Source of the DNA: JAFAXD01 sp963833605 | Lineage (GTDB): Bacteria > Pseudomonadota > Alphaproteobacteria > Rhizobiales > Xanthobacteraceae | Direction of reading: 5' to 3' | Assembly: GCA_963833605.1 (NCBI GenBank) | Contig: CAWHYZ010000026.1 | Span: 62,001-126,000 of the forward strand | Length of the DNA stretch: 64,000 nucleotides | Shown: positions 8,346 through 16,509 of the stretch, in pieces | How the letters are laid out: every line of letters begins with the position of its first letter | Numbering within the stretch: the stretch's first letter is position 1 | Translations under genes and position numbers: made by a program | The notes under the pieces: model-generated | The model's input: only the letters and a program-made list of their open reading frames with translations | Database searches by the model: none | What the model was told of the DNA's origin: nothing

Positions 8346-9083
8346 GTGATTGACGTGCGTCCGCGCCACCAGTTCGGTTATATCAACCCGGTGCAGGTTT
8401 CCGACTTCATCCACTATCAATTCTATCGGATTTTCCCGCCGGATTGCCTGCTGGTCAGTTATCCGCTCAATCTGCGCAACTTTTCGGCCGCGGGCGTAGA
8501 TGAGGCGCTGACGGCGTTCTGGCTGGCCTTCGACTTCCTGATGGACAGACGGGTCGAACGCATCAGCCAAGGCGGAATTCCCCTGTCGGCCTATGCGGGC
8601 CGGCCGCGCATACTGGCGATGCTCGATGAAGCCGCGAGGCGCACGAGCACTCCCGCCAGCGCCGACTTCGAGGAAGTCATCGACGCCCTGCGCCATCTTG
8701 GAATCAAGCGCCCGGCGGTCGCCGCGAAGTGGAGCCCTGAGCTCATGGAACGGCTGGTTGCTTATCTGCACCACGCCGACGTCGAGCCACTCGGGGTGCA
8801 TGGCCATGAACATTCGGCGCAGCAGGTGGTGGCGCTGCAGCCGCAGGCAAGCATCGAAGTTGCGCTGGCGCTGGGCCGGGAGGCGTTTGCAAAAATGCCG
8901 CAGGCCGATGGTCTCCTGCTCGCGGGCGGCTCTTGGCTGGTCATGCAGGCCGTGCCTGTCCTGGAAGCCGAATTCGGCCGGCCGGTCATCACCAACCCCG
9001 GCGCGACCTACTGGGCGGCGCTGCGCCAGAGCGGCTTACGGCCGCAACCCGGCTTTGGCCGCCTGCTCGAAAGCCTTGGCTGA
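8346..9083 (+). CDS. Asp/Glu racemase / maleate isomerase-like protein lacking both usual catalytic Cys
   Basis: 245 residues from GTG 8346, preferred because AGGAG lies 8 bases upstream; an upstream in-frame start at 8262 has none. The protein resembles the maleate isomerase / arylmalonate decarboxylase branch of the Asp/Glu racemase superfamily: GYINPVQVSDF at the start, DEALTAFWLAFDFLMDRRV, and NPGATYWAALRQSGL near the end. In that family one Cys lies in each half. Here the equivalent places read GGIPLSAY and GGSWLVM, and the only Cys (PPDCLLVSY) is near the N-terminus. Racemase or isomerase chemistry is therefore doubtful. Followed after 36 bases by the DUF427 gene. Confidence 0.6.
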   Translation: MIDVRPRHQFGYINPVQVSDFIHYQFYRIFPPDCLLVSYPLNLRNFSAAGVDEALTAFWLAFDFLMDRRVERISQGGIPLSAYAGRPRILAMLDEAARRTSTPASADFEEVIDALRHLGIKRPAVAAKWSPELMERLVAYLHHADVEPLGVHGHEHSAQQVVALQPQASIEVALALGREAFAKMPQADGLLLAGGSWLVMQAVPVLEAEFGRPVITNPGATYWAALRQSGLRPQPGFGRLLESLG

Positions 9084-9119
9084 CGACTGTGCCCGTCTTG
9101 TTCCCACGCGAGGCGCCCC

Positions 9120-9866
9120 ATGCAACCGATCATCTTCGAGCCGACGGCGCGACGGATCCGGGTCGAGTTCAACAAGGTCATGGTCGCAGACACGACACGA
9201 GCCATGATCGAGATCGAGACGCCGATCCCGGTCTATTACCTGCCGCTGAGTGACATTCGCCACGATCTGCTGATCCCCAGCAATCACACCACATTTGACG
9301 AGCGTCGAGGTCACGCTCGGTTCTGGTCAATCAGAGTTGGCGAGCGACAAACCGAGGACGCGGTATGGAATTTTCCGGAGCCGTTGCCGGGCGCCCCGCC
9401 GCTCGCGCCCTATGCGGCGTTCAAATGGGATCTCGTCGACCACTGGTACGAAGAGGACGAGGAGATTTTTCGCCACCCGCGCAACCCCTACAAGCGGGTG
9501 GACGCGATCCGAAGCTCGCGCCGCGTTCAGGTCGTGGTCGGCGGCACCGTCGTTGCGGACACACGGCGTGCGGTCTTCCTGTTCGAGACCGGCCTACCCA
9601 CCCGCTATTACATTCCGCGTGAGGACGTACGGGCAGGTATCCTGGGGCCGAGCGAACGCCAGACCCGCTGCCCCTACAAGGGTATTGCGGCCTACCACAC
9701 CTTGACGCTCGGGAATGAGCGACACGCAGACCTCGTATGGTACTACCCGGATCCGATTGACGAGTGCCGGAAGATCACTGGGCTGCTCGCGTTTTTCAAC
9801 GAGAAGGTCGACGCCATCATGGTCGACGGCGAGCTCGTGCCGAGGCCGGTGACCCCTTGGTCCTAG
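9120..9866 (+). CDS. Protein with two DUF427 domains
   Basis: 248 residues; GAGG lies 9 bases before the ATG. Two DUF427 units are visible. The first (about residues 8-95) has RIRVEFNKVMVADTTRAMIE and PVYYLPLSDI. The second (about 125-225) has RRVQVVVGGTVVADTRRAVF and TRYYIPREDV, then CPYKG and the WYYPDP box. DUF427 is widespread in actinobacteria and proteobacteria, forms a small beta-rich fold and has no established reaction. Likely cotranscribed with the racemase-like gene. Confidence 0.85.
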   Translation: MQPIIFEPTARRIRVEFNKVMVADTTRAMIEIETPIPVYYLPLSDIRHDLLIPSNHTTFDERRGHARFWSIRVGERQTEDAVWNFPEPLPGAPPLAPYAAFKWDLVDHWYEEDEEIFRHPRNPYKRVDAIRSSRRVQVVVGGTVVADTRRAVFLFETGLPTRYYIPREDVRAGILGPSERQTRCPYKGIAAYHTLTLGNERHADLVWYYPDPIDECRKITGLLAFFNEKVDAIMVDGELVPRPVTPWS

Positions 9867-10128
9867 TGTCCCGGTCCCAACGCCTGTATCCCTGTGACCA
9901 AGCCTGTACCCAAATGTTGGGACAAGCCAGCCTGCGAAAATATTGATTCAGTGGGGTGACTTTTCCAATCAGATGTGGAGCATCTGTTTGGCTCCCGGCA
10001 AAGGGCGCGGACTCGCGGAAAATCGCCCCCGGCAGGAATAAATCCGAGTCCGCGGTGTAGAATATAATTCGCCGTCTGCGGGCCTGTGAGCTCCGCCTTG
10101 CATACGGCGACCCCGTCAGAGACGTGGC

Positions 10129-11196
10129 ATGGGCACCGAACCACGCGCCGAGGATTGCTTCTCCCAGGAGCGCTATATTCTTGGGATGGAGGGCTTGCTC
10201 GTCGCCGCGCGAGAACTCGTGACCGCGCGCGATCGGGCAACGATCGAACGGCTCGTGTGCAGCGCTGCCCGCAGGCTGACCGGAGCCGACGGCGCCACTT
10301 TCGTACTGCGTGAAGACGACCATTGCTATTACGCGGATGAGGACGCCGCTTCACCCCTGTGGAAGGGCCGGCGGTTCCCCGTCGAGGCCTGCATCAGTGG
10401 CTGGGCCATGCTCAATCGCAAGCCCGCTATCGTCGAGGACGTGAGCCGGGACGAACGCATTCCGCTCGACGCCTACCGGGCAACCTTCGTAAAAAGCGTC
10501 GCCGTGGTGCCGATCCGCACGCTCGACCCGATCGGAGCGATCGGCATCTACTGGGCGACGACCCACCGGCCCAGCCAGCACGAGGTGCACCTCCTGCAGG
10601 CGCTCGCCGACAGCGCCGCGATAGCGATAGAAAACCTTCAGGCCCATCAGGAGCTCGAAGCGCGCACGCAGGCGGCTGCGCGCGAATTGCAGGCCGCGAA
10701 GGAGGAAATCCAAAACCTGTCGCTGACCGATGCGGTGACCGGCTTGCCTAACCGGCGCGGCTTCTTCCTGTTCGCCGAACAAGCCCGAAAACTGGCGGCG
10801 CGGGCCGGCAAACAAGCAGCTATTGTTCTCGCCGACATCGAGGGCCTCGCCGCGGTGAACGAACGTCAGGGCCCTGAAGCCGGTGACGCGATGTTGCGTG
10901 ATTTCGCCAGTGTACTGAGCGGAACGTTCCGCGACTCCGACGTGGTGGGACGGTTGGGCAACGAGGCGTTTTGTGTGTTCGGCGCCGAGCTTGACATGAA
11001 CCCCGACGTCCTGGTGGCCCGGCTGGAATACAATATCGCCAAGTTCAATGCCGAGCATCCGGGACCTGCTCCCCTCGCGGCCAGAGCCGGCGTCTGCCGT
11101 TGTCCATTCAAACGGGGAGAGACGCTGGAAGACATTGTTGCGCGAGCCGCCAACGCGATGTTCGAACGCAGACACCTGCGCAGCCAGGCCGGGTAG
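10129..11196 (+). CDS. GAF domain protein with degenerate GGDEF domain
   Basis: 355 residues. A GAF domain occupies about residues 18-168 (RRLTGADGATFVL, FVKSVAVVPI, SAAIAIENLQ). A short coiled-coil linker (170-200) leads to a GGDEF domain with LTDAVTGLPNRRGFF and a possible metal Asp in VLADIEGLAAVN. The active-site loop reads GRLGNEAFCVF instead of GR-x-GGDEF, so diguanylate cyclase activity is probably lost, and no RxxD inhibition site is evident. It may act as a c-di-GMP- or GTP-sensing or scaffold protein. The binding site before ATG 10129 is weak. No partner genes adjacent. Confidence 0.8.
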   Translation: MGTEPRAEDCFSQERYILGMEGLLVAARELVTARDRATIERLVCSAARRLTGADGATFVLREDDHCYYADEDAASPLWKGRRFPVEACISGWAMLNRKPAIVEDVSRDERIPLDAYRATFVKSVAVVPIRTLDPIGAIGIYWATTHRPSQHEVHLLQALADSAAIAIENLQAHQELEARTQAAARELQAAKEEIQNLSLTDAVTGLPNRRGFFLFAEQARKLAARAGKQAAIVLADIEGLAAVNERQGPEAGDAMLRDFASVLSGTFRDSDVVGRLGNEAFCVFGAELDMNPDVLVARLEYNIAKFNAEHPGPAPLAARAGVCRCPFKRGETLEDIVARAANAMFERRHLRSQAG

Positions 11197-11305
11197 TTCT
11201 CTGGCCAGCGAATTTCTCCAATTCCCTTCTTCCCTCGCTCGCGTAGGTTGATCCCGGGCGAACCGACCAAGAACAGACCAACGCATTCGTATCGGGAGGA
11301 ACCGC

Positions 11306-12340
11306 ATGTCACGCCGGCCCCAAACTGCGCTCGCGGCGCTTGCCGCCTTGGCCTCCATCGCCCTGCTGATTGCGCCGGCGGCAGGGCAGGACAAGACCCT
11401 CGACCTCAAGATCTCCTCGTGGGCGCCACAGACGCATCCGTTGCAGAAGGCGTTCGAGGAATGGAGCGCGTCGATCAACAAGGCGACTGGCGGCACGCTC
11501 CGCTTCACGATTTTTCCCGCCGAGCAGCTCGGCAAGGCATTCGATCACTACGACATGGCGCGCGACGGCATCGCCGACATCGTCTACGTGAGCCCCGGCT
11601 ATCAGCCGGGCCGGTTCCCGATTATCGACGCTGCCGCGCTCCCCTTCATGTTCGCCAACAAGAACGGCATCGCGGCGCTGGACGCGTGGTATCGCAAGTA
11701 CGCGGCGGCCGAGATGAAGGACGTGAAGTTCTGCATGGCCTTCATCCATGATCCGGGCTCGTTCCACTCCCACGCCAAGAAGATCGTCGTGCCGGCCGAC
11801 GTGAAGGGCATGAAGATCAGGCCGGCCCACGCCGTGATGGCGAATTTCGTCACGCTGCTCGGCGGCACCAACATCCAGGCCAGTGCCCCGCAGGTGCGCG
11901 ACGTGCTGGAGAAGGGCGTTGCCGAAGCCGTGACTTTCCCGTTTGGCTCGATCGTCCTGTTCGGCATCGACAAGGTGACCAAGTATCACATGGAGGCGGG
12001 GCTCTACACGACGCCGTTCGTGGTGGTGATGAACAAGGCGAAGTTTGAGCAGATGTCGGCGGCGCAAAAGAAGGCCTTCGACGACCATTGCACGACCGAG
12101 TGGTCGATGCGCTTCGCCGCGCCATGGGCCGATTTCGAGCATGACGGGATTGCCAAGATCAAGGCGCTCGACGGCCACGAGGTCTACAAGCTCAGCGACG
12201 CGCAGACCGAGGAGTGGCGCAAGGCATCCGAGCCGCTGGTCGGCCAATGGATCAACAGTGTCAAGAACAGCAATATCGACGGCGACGCTGCCCTCAAGGA
12301 GCTCAAGGCCGCGATCGCCAAATACAACGCGGGCTCATAG
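11306..12340 (+). CDS. TRAP transporter substrate-binding protein, DctP family
   Basis: 344 residues; GGGAGG precedes the ATG. Signal peptide residues 1-28 (ending PAAGQ). DctP-family features: LKISSWAPQTHPLQKAFEEW, the loop DGIADIVYVSPGYQPGRFP, and the conserved Arg region KGMKIRPAHAVMANFVTLLG expected to bind the ligand carboxylate. TRAP importers take up organic acids using the DctQ and DctM membrane subunits; neither is in the window, so this is an orphan binding protein here. A hairpin overlaps its stop codon. Confidence 0.9.
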   Translation: MSRRPQTALAALAALASIALLIAPAAGQDKTLDLKISSWAPQTHPLQKAFEEWSASINKATGGTLRFTIFPAEQLGKAFDHYDMARDGIADIVYVSPGYQPGRFPIIDAAALPFMFANKNGIAALDAWYRKYAAAEMKDVKFCMAFIHDPGSFHSHAKKIVVPADVKGMKIRPAHAVMANFVTLLGGTNIQASAPQVRDVLEKGVAEAVTFPFGSIVLFGIDKVTKYHMEAGLYTTPFVVVMNKAKFEQMSAAQKKAFDDHCTTEWSMRFAAPWADFEHDGIAKIKALDGHEVYKLSDAQTEEWRKASEPLVGQWINSVKNSNIDGDAALKELKAAIAKYNAGS

Positions 12341-12347
12341 AGCCCGC
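12329..12347. terminator. Hairpin between convergent dctP-like and lepB genes
   Basis: GCGGGCTC (12329-12336) and GAGCCCGC (12340-12347) form a perfect 8-bp stem with loop ATA. It overlaps the stop codon of the TRAP binding protein and lies 2 bases beyond the lepB stop. No clear T-tract follows, so termination is plausible but unproven. Confidence 0.5.
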
Positions 12348-12349
12348 GC

Positions 12350-13111
12350 TCAGCGCACCCGCATGCCGATGCGCTCGGTGCGCAGTGACGGACTGCCGCT
12401 GCGCGCGTTTGCGTCGATCGACCAATAGATGATCTCGACACGACCGATCAAATTCTCGAACGGAATGTAGCCAACGGAGCTCAGGACTCGGCTGTCCTGT
12501 GAATTGTCGCGGTTGTCGCCGAGCATGAAATAGTGTCCCGGCGGCACGACGTAGGGCTTGGTGTTGTCGAGAAAGCCGCTGTCGGTAATGTCGAGCGTTT
12601 CGTAGCTCGCGCCATTGGGCAGCGTTTCGCGCCATTTCTTGGCGGGCCGACCTTCCACAATGGCGTCTGCGAGCCGCTCGCGTTTGACTGCTTCTCCGTT
12701 GAGATAGAGCTGCCCCTCGATCATCTGGACGCGATCGCCAGGGAGTCCAACAAGGCGTTTGACATAGTCCGTCGGCGGATCCCGTGGCAGCCGGAACACG
12801 ACGACATCGCCACGCTGCGGCTGCGCGCCGAAAATCCGCCCCGAGAACAGCGGCGGCGAGAACGGCAGCGAATAGCGGCTGTAGCCATACGGATATTTCG
12901 ATACAAACATATAGTCGCCGACGATGAGCGTGGGTGCCATCGATCTAGCCGGAATGTTGAAAGGCTGAAACAGAAATGGCCGACCCAGCAACAAAGCGGC
13001 CAACACGAGCGAGCCCAGCGTGAGACACACGACAATCCAAATCGGGGTTCGATGTGGCAGCGCGGAGACGGCGGTCACATCGGGGACGTGTCGAGCAGGC
13101 CCTTGGGACAT
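12350..13111 (-). CDS. lepB: Signal peptidase I
   Basis: 253 residues from ATG 13111; an in-frame extension to 13270 would add 53 low-complexity residues, so the shorter start is preferred, though neither has a strong binding site. One membrane anchor (about residues 24-45), then the S26 peptidase boxes: catalytic Ser57 in NIPARSMAPTL, catalytic Lys118 in DYVKRLVGLPGDRV, and box E GDNRDNSQDSR near 198-208. It cleaves signal peptides of exported proteins in the inner membrane. In many alphaproteobacteria lepB is near rnc/era; here it stands alone, so a second copy elsewhere is possible. Confidence 0.9.
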   Translation of the reverse strand: MSQGPARHVPDVTAVSALPHRTPIWIVVCLTLGSLVLAALLLGRPFLFQPFNIPARSMAPTLIVGDYMFVSKYPYGYSRYSLPFSPPLFSGRIFGAQPQRGDVVVFRLPRDPPTDYVKRLVGLPGDRVQMIEGQLYLNGEAVKRERLADAIVEGRPAKKWRETLPNGASYETLDITDSGFLDNTKPYVVPPGHYFMLGDNRDNSQDSRVLSSVGYIPFENLIGRVEIIYWSIDANARSGSPSLRTERIGMRVR

Positions 13112-13306
13112 CAGGTCAAACCGTTCATCAAATCTCGTTCGGCTTTTCGAAGGACGGCGCGAGCTCTTGCCCGCAAGAGTAGTCGGTATGAATTTTCTCC
13201 TACCAGCCTCATGCGCGCTTACCTCGGGAGTAATCGCTTTCGGCTTCGCGTTGCCAATAATCTCGCTCACGCTTCGCGAGCGCGAAGCTCAATCAAGGAA
13301 CCCATC

Positions 13307-13678
13307 ATGAGCAATATCAACGAAATGGTCGTACGTTACATCGCGGCATGGAACGAGCGCGATGCCCGGCGGCGCCGAGAGCTGGTCGCGAAAACCTGGA
13401 CCGAGAGCGGCGTCTACGTCGACGCGCATCGACGCGCCGACGGCCATGACGGCATCGACGCGATGATCGATGCCGCGCAACGGCAGTTCCCCGGGTACCG
13501 GCTCGCGCTCAAGAGCGGAATTGAGGCGCACAACGGTCATGCGCGGTTCAGCTGGGCGGCGGGCGGCTCGCCGGATGCGCCGCTCTATCTCGGCGGGACC
13601 GATTTCGTGATCGTCGCTGACGACGGGCGCCTCAAATCGGTGACCGGTTTCGTCGATGCCGCGCCGGCGGCTGGGTGA
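13307..13678 (+). CDS. SnoaL-like / NTF2-fold protein
   Basis: 123 residues from ATG 13307 with AAGGA upstream. The pattern NEMVVRYIAAWNERDARRRRELV, then TWTESGVYVDAHR and GIDAMIDAAQRQFPGYR, is typical of SnoaL-like polyketide-cyclase-fold (NTF2-like) proteins, which bind small hydrophobic ligands in a cone-shaped barrel. No catalytic assignment is possible. It converges with the heme-binding-like gene downstream. Confidence 0.75.
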   Translation: MSNINEMVVRYIAAWNERDARRRRELVAKTWTESGVYVDAHRRADGHDGIDAMIDAAQRQFPGYRLALKSGIEAHNGHARFSWAAGGSPDAPLYLGGTDFVIVADDGRLKSVTGFVDAAPAAG

Positions 13679-13721
13679 TGTCGATGAGAGCGGCGGCGCG
13701 GCCACCAAGCCGCGCCCCCGC

Positions 13722-14138
13722 TCACCCGATCAGCTTCGCCCCGGCCTGCGCGATCTCGTCGTCCTTCGTCGAACTCGCGCCCGAAACCCCGATGGCGCCG
13801 ACCGCGACGCCGTCGACCATCAGCGGCACCCCGCCACCGAGCGGCAGCACGTTGGGGATCGTCATGATTACCGCGCGATCCTTGGCGGCCTCCTCCCAGG
13901 AGAGTGTTGCGCGCTTGAACAGTACGGCCGAGCGCGCTTTGGCCAGCGCCACCTCGGCGCTCGCCGGCGCGACCGCTTCCGACATGCGTACGAAATAAAG
14001 CAGGTAGCCGCCGTCGTCGACGATCGCGATCGACATGCGCAGGTTCTGCCGTTCCGCTTCCGCAGCGGCTGCCTCCGCGATCTCGCGGGCCCCCTGCGTG
14101 GTCAGTTGTTTCTTCGAAGCGAGCGTTACACTAGCCAC
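13722..14138 (-). CDS. GlcG/HbpS family (heme-binding-like) protein
   Basis: 138 residues from GTG 14138, chosen because GGAG lies about 8 bases upstream; a TTG at 14150 would add four residues. The family pattern is clear: AEAERQNLRMSIAIVDDGGYLLYF, RAVIMTIPNVLPLGGGVPLM, and the C-terminal VGAIGVSGASSTKDDEIAQAG. HbpS-like proteins bind heme or degradation products in some actinobacteria, while GlcG homologues accompany glycolate or aromatic catabolic operons. It ends the run downstream of a Rieske oxygenase (30-base gap), so an accessory role for that enzyme is plausible. Confidence 0.8.
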   Translation of the reverse strand: MASVTLASKKQLTTQGAREIAEAAAAEAERQNLRMSIAIVDDGGYLLYFVRMSEAVAPASAEVALAKARSAVLFKRATLSWEEAAKDRAVIMTIPNVLPLGGGVPLMVDGVAVGAIGVSGASSTKDDEIAQAGAKLIG

Positions 14139-14168
14139 CTCTGTCTCCAATCGTGTCTGTTGGCCCGA

Positions 14169-15434
14169 TCAATTCGCAAGCTGCGCGGATGCCGGTACAC
14201 CGTCCTTGTAGTTGTTGCGGTCGTCCACGATGTAGGATCGCACCACGAGGTCCTTGAGCAGCGCAGCCTCAGTGTCGTGGTGGCGTCCGGGCGGCTCCTT
14301 GCCGGCGGCTAAGTCCGCGATCGCGGCGAGCAGAACACGTCTCGCCGCGACCACCGCCTGATCACTGTAGCCGAGCCGCTCCTTGGAGCGATCGTAGATC
14401 GGCCCCATGCTCTCGGTGACGAAATTGTCGTGCACCGAAAACGACGGACCCATGCCGGCGTACCAGCCGGTCTTCATCTCCTCGCGGTCCTGCAGCCAGC
14501 GGTTCTCCCGGTTGCGCCGCGTCTCGAGGCTGGTGCCCGGAATGACGTGCAGCTCGTAAGCCTTGCGCAGCCCGTCCGCGTTGATCGGGCCGCTGCGACG
14601 GAAATTGAGCATATACTTGGTGTGAACCTCGTCGGTGATCGGAACGTGCCACAGCAGCGTGTAGCCGTCCTCGCCGGTGGGGCCGGCGACAACGGCGGCA
14701 TTCGGCATCATGAAGTTGGTCACCCGCAGATAGGCGCGTTCGTCAAGCTCGCGCATGGTGAAGATGCGCAACCCGAAGCGCGTGCGCTCGACTTCGAGCC
14801 GCGGCGTGCCACGGGTATAGAAATCGTAGTAGGTATCGGACGAGCCGGGCGCATCGCGCGCCTGCTGGCTCGCCATCGCCCGGTGCAAAAACGTGAGGTG
14901 GAACGGATCGATATCGCCCTCGAGCCCCTGCAGATAATTGCAGCGCTCGCGGAACTTCCACATGTAGAGATGATCGGCCGGTGCGCGCAGGCACTCGAGC
15001 TGCGGCAGGATCGGCGGTTTGCCTTCGCCCATGTAGGCAAAGATCATCCCGCCGGCGGTCTCAACCGGATAGGCCGTGTGCTTGACCCGTTCGCAAAAAG
15101 TCTTGCCGCGCGGTTCGGCCGGCTGTTCCAGGCATTGACCGGTCAGGTCGAACACCCAGCCGTGGTAGAGGCAGCGCAACCCGCCGCCTTCGATACGACC
15201 GAAGCTCAGATCAGCACCGCGGTGCGGGCAATGCAGCCCCAGGAGGCCGAGCCGCCCGAGTTCGTCGCGGAACAGCACCAATTCCTCACCCATGATCATC
15301 AACGGCAGCGGCGCGCCGTCCGCCGGCAGGTCGTCCAGGGTGGCAACTGGCTGCCAGTATTGGCGCAGCAGCCTGCCGGCCGGCGTGCCGGGACCGGTGC
15401 ACGTCACCTTCTCGTTGTCTTCCCTGGACAGCAT
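14169..15434 (-). CDS. Rieske [2Fe-2S] aromatic ring-hydroxylating oxygenase, alpha subunit (phthalate dioxygenase-like)
   Basis: 421 residues. The Rieske centre is C69/H71 (CPHRG) and C88/H91 (CLYHGW). The mononuclear iron ligands are in LEGDIDPFHLTFLH (H179, H184 and a nearby acidic residue). The domain order and NYLQGLEGDIDPFH context resemble phthalate 4,5-dioxygenase and vanillate demethylase-type oxygenases. These need a ferredoxin/flavin reductase, which is not encoded nearby. The HbpS-like gene follows directly. A beta-hydroxyacid dehydrogenase gene is divergent. Substrate unknown; probably an aromatic acid. Confidence 0.88.
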   Translation of the reverse strand: MLSREDNEKVTCTGPGTPAGRLLRQYWQPVATLDDLPADGAPLPLMIMGEELVLFRDELGRLGLLGLHCPHRGADLSFGRIEGGGLRCLYHGWVFDLTGQCLEQPAEPRGKTFCERVKHTAYPVETAGGMIFAYMGEGKPPILPQLECLRAPADHLYMWKFRERCNYLQGLEGDIDPFHLTFLHRAMASQQARDAPGSSDTYYDFYTRGTPRLEVERTRFGLRIFTMRELDERAYLRVTNFMMPNAAVVAGPTGEDGYTLLWHVPITDEVHTKYMLNFRRSGPINADGLRKAYELHVIPGTSLETRRNRENRWLQDREEMKTGWYAGMGPSFSVHDNFVTESMGPIYDRSKERLGYSDQAVVAARRVLLAAIADLAAGKEPPGRHHDTEAALLKDLVVRSYIVDDRNNYKDGVPASAQLAN

Positions 15435-15587
15435 GGGTCATCACTCCCAATGGACCTCACCCCAGTGATTTCAAGCCTAACACGCTTGTCCGCACCGGGC
15501 ACCGGGTGTGCGGCTTGATCACCCTCGTGCATTCGAACTACTGCAAGTCGCAGATCGCGACAAACCCGGATACCTGGAGGCTGCTGC

Positions 15588-16406
15588 ATGCCAACCACAC
15601 GCGCGTCGGCGAGGGTAGGATGGATCGGCGCCGGATCGATCGGACTTCCGATGCTGGCGCGTCTCGTCGGCGTCGGTCACCGGGTGGTGGCGTTTGATCT
15701 TGATCCGGCGCGCGCGCAGCTCGCCCAAGCGATCGGCGCCGAAGCGGCGTCATCGCCGGCCGCGGTCGCTCGTGCCAGCGAGGTGGTGTTTTGCTGCCTT
15801 CCCGACGCCGACGCCGTGCGCGAGGCTGTGTTCGGCTCCGACGGGTGCGTCACCGGCGGCATGGGCGGCAAGCTCCTCGTCGATACGTCGAGCATCGATC
15901 CGGAAATGACCTGTGAGTTCGCGGCGCGGCTGGCGCAGAAAGCGTCCGGGCGCTGGATCGACGCGCCCGTCTCCGGCGGCGTGCGCGGTGCAGCGGACGG
16001 TACGCTCGTGGCCTTTCTGGGGGGCGCCGACGCGGACGTGGTGGCGGCACGCGAGTTGATCGCGTGCTTCGCCAACCGCCTCGTCCATCTCGGCCCGGTC
16101 GGGTCCGGGCAATGGGTCAAGCTCTGCAATCAGGCGATCATCTGCGGAACGATCGCACTCTGGACCGAAGCCCTGGCGCTCGGGCGCTTGGGCGGAATCG
16201 ATTCGCATGTCCTCGTCGCTGCGCTGGAAGGCGCGCGCGCCGACTCGCCGGTACGCGCGGCGTTCGGCAAAGAGCTGGCGGCCGGATCGTTCGTGCCGTC
16301 GCAGAACCTGCGCAAGGACATCGCCACTGTCCTTGCGCGCGCCCGCCAAGGCGGTCGCGACACGCCGGTGCTCGCGGCTGCTGCCGCGATCTTTCGATCG
16401 GTTTAG
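15588..16406 (+). CDS. NAD(P)-dependent beta-hydroxyacid dehydrogenase (3-hydroxyisobutyrate dehydrogenase family)
   Basis: 272 residues, slightly shorter than the usual 290-300. Rossmann motif VGWIGAGSIGLPM (residues 10-22), substrate-binding DAPVSGG (126-132), and the catalytic Lys region GQWVKLCNQAI with Lys178, where the family usually has KxxNN. Helical C-terminal domain from about 175. Acts on a beta-hydroxyacid with NAD or NADP; examples are 3-hydroxyisobutyrate, tartronate semialdehyde and glyoxylate reduction. Divergent from the Rieske gene with a 150-base gap. Confidence 0.85.
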   Translation: MPTTRASARVGWIGAGSIGLPMLARLVGVGHRVVAFDLDPARAQLAQAIGAEAASSPAAVARASEVVFCCLPDADAVREAVFGSDGCVTGGMGGKLLVDTSSIDPEMTCEFAARLAQKASGRWIDAPVSGGVRGAADGTLVAFLGGADADVVAARELIACFANRLVHLGPVGSGQWVKLCNQAIICGTIALWTEALALGRLGGIDSHVLVAALEGARADSPVRAAFGKELAAGSFVPSQNLRKDIATVLARARQGGRDTPVLAAAAAIFRSV

Positions 16407-16420
16407 GCGGTTCGGGACTG

Positions 16421-16499
16421 GTAGCCCGGATGGAGCGAAGCGCAATCCGGGTTGAGATGCCGCCCCGGATTACGCGCTTGCGCGCTCCATCCGGGCTAC
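16421..16499. repeat. REP-like palindrome, copy 1
   Basis: An imperfect palindrome opening GTAGCCCGGATGGAGCGAAG and closing GCGCTCCATCCGGGCTAC. Near-identical copies lie at 37565-37643 and, degenerate, at 59661-59732. All are intergenic. It lies between convergent genes and could fold as a long hairpin that ends transcription. Confidence 0.75.
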
Positions 16500-16509
16500 G
16501 CTGGTTTGA

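Noticed and set aside
13111..13270. Longer N-terminus for signal peptidase I
   Set aside because: The added 53 residues are Lys/Arg-rich with no conserved feature, and the GTG at 13270 lacks a binding site.
12533..13678. A long 381-residue plus-strand frame
   Set aside because: Most of it is antisense to signal peptidase I; only the SnoaL-like part from 13307 has protein-family features and a binding site.
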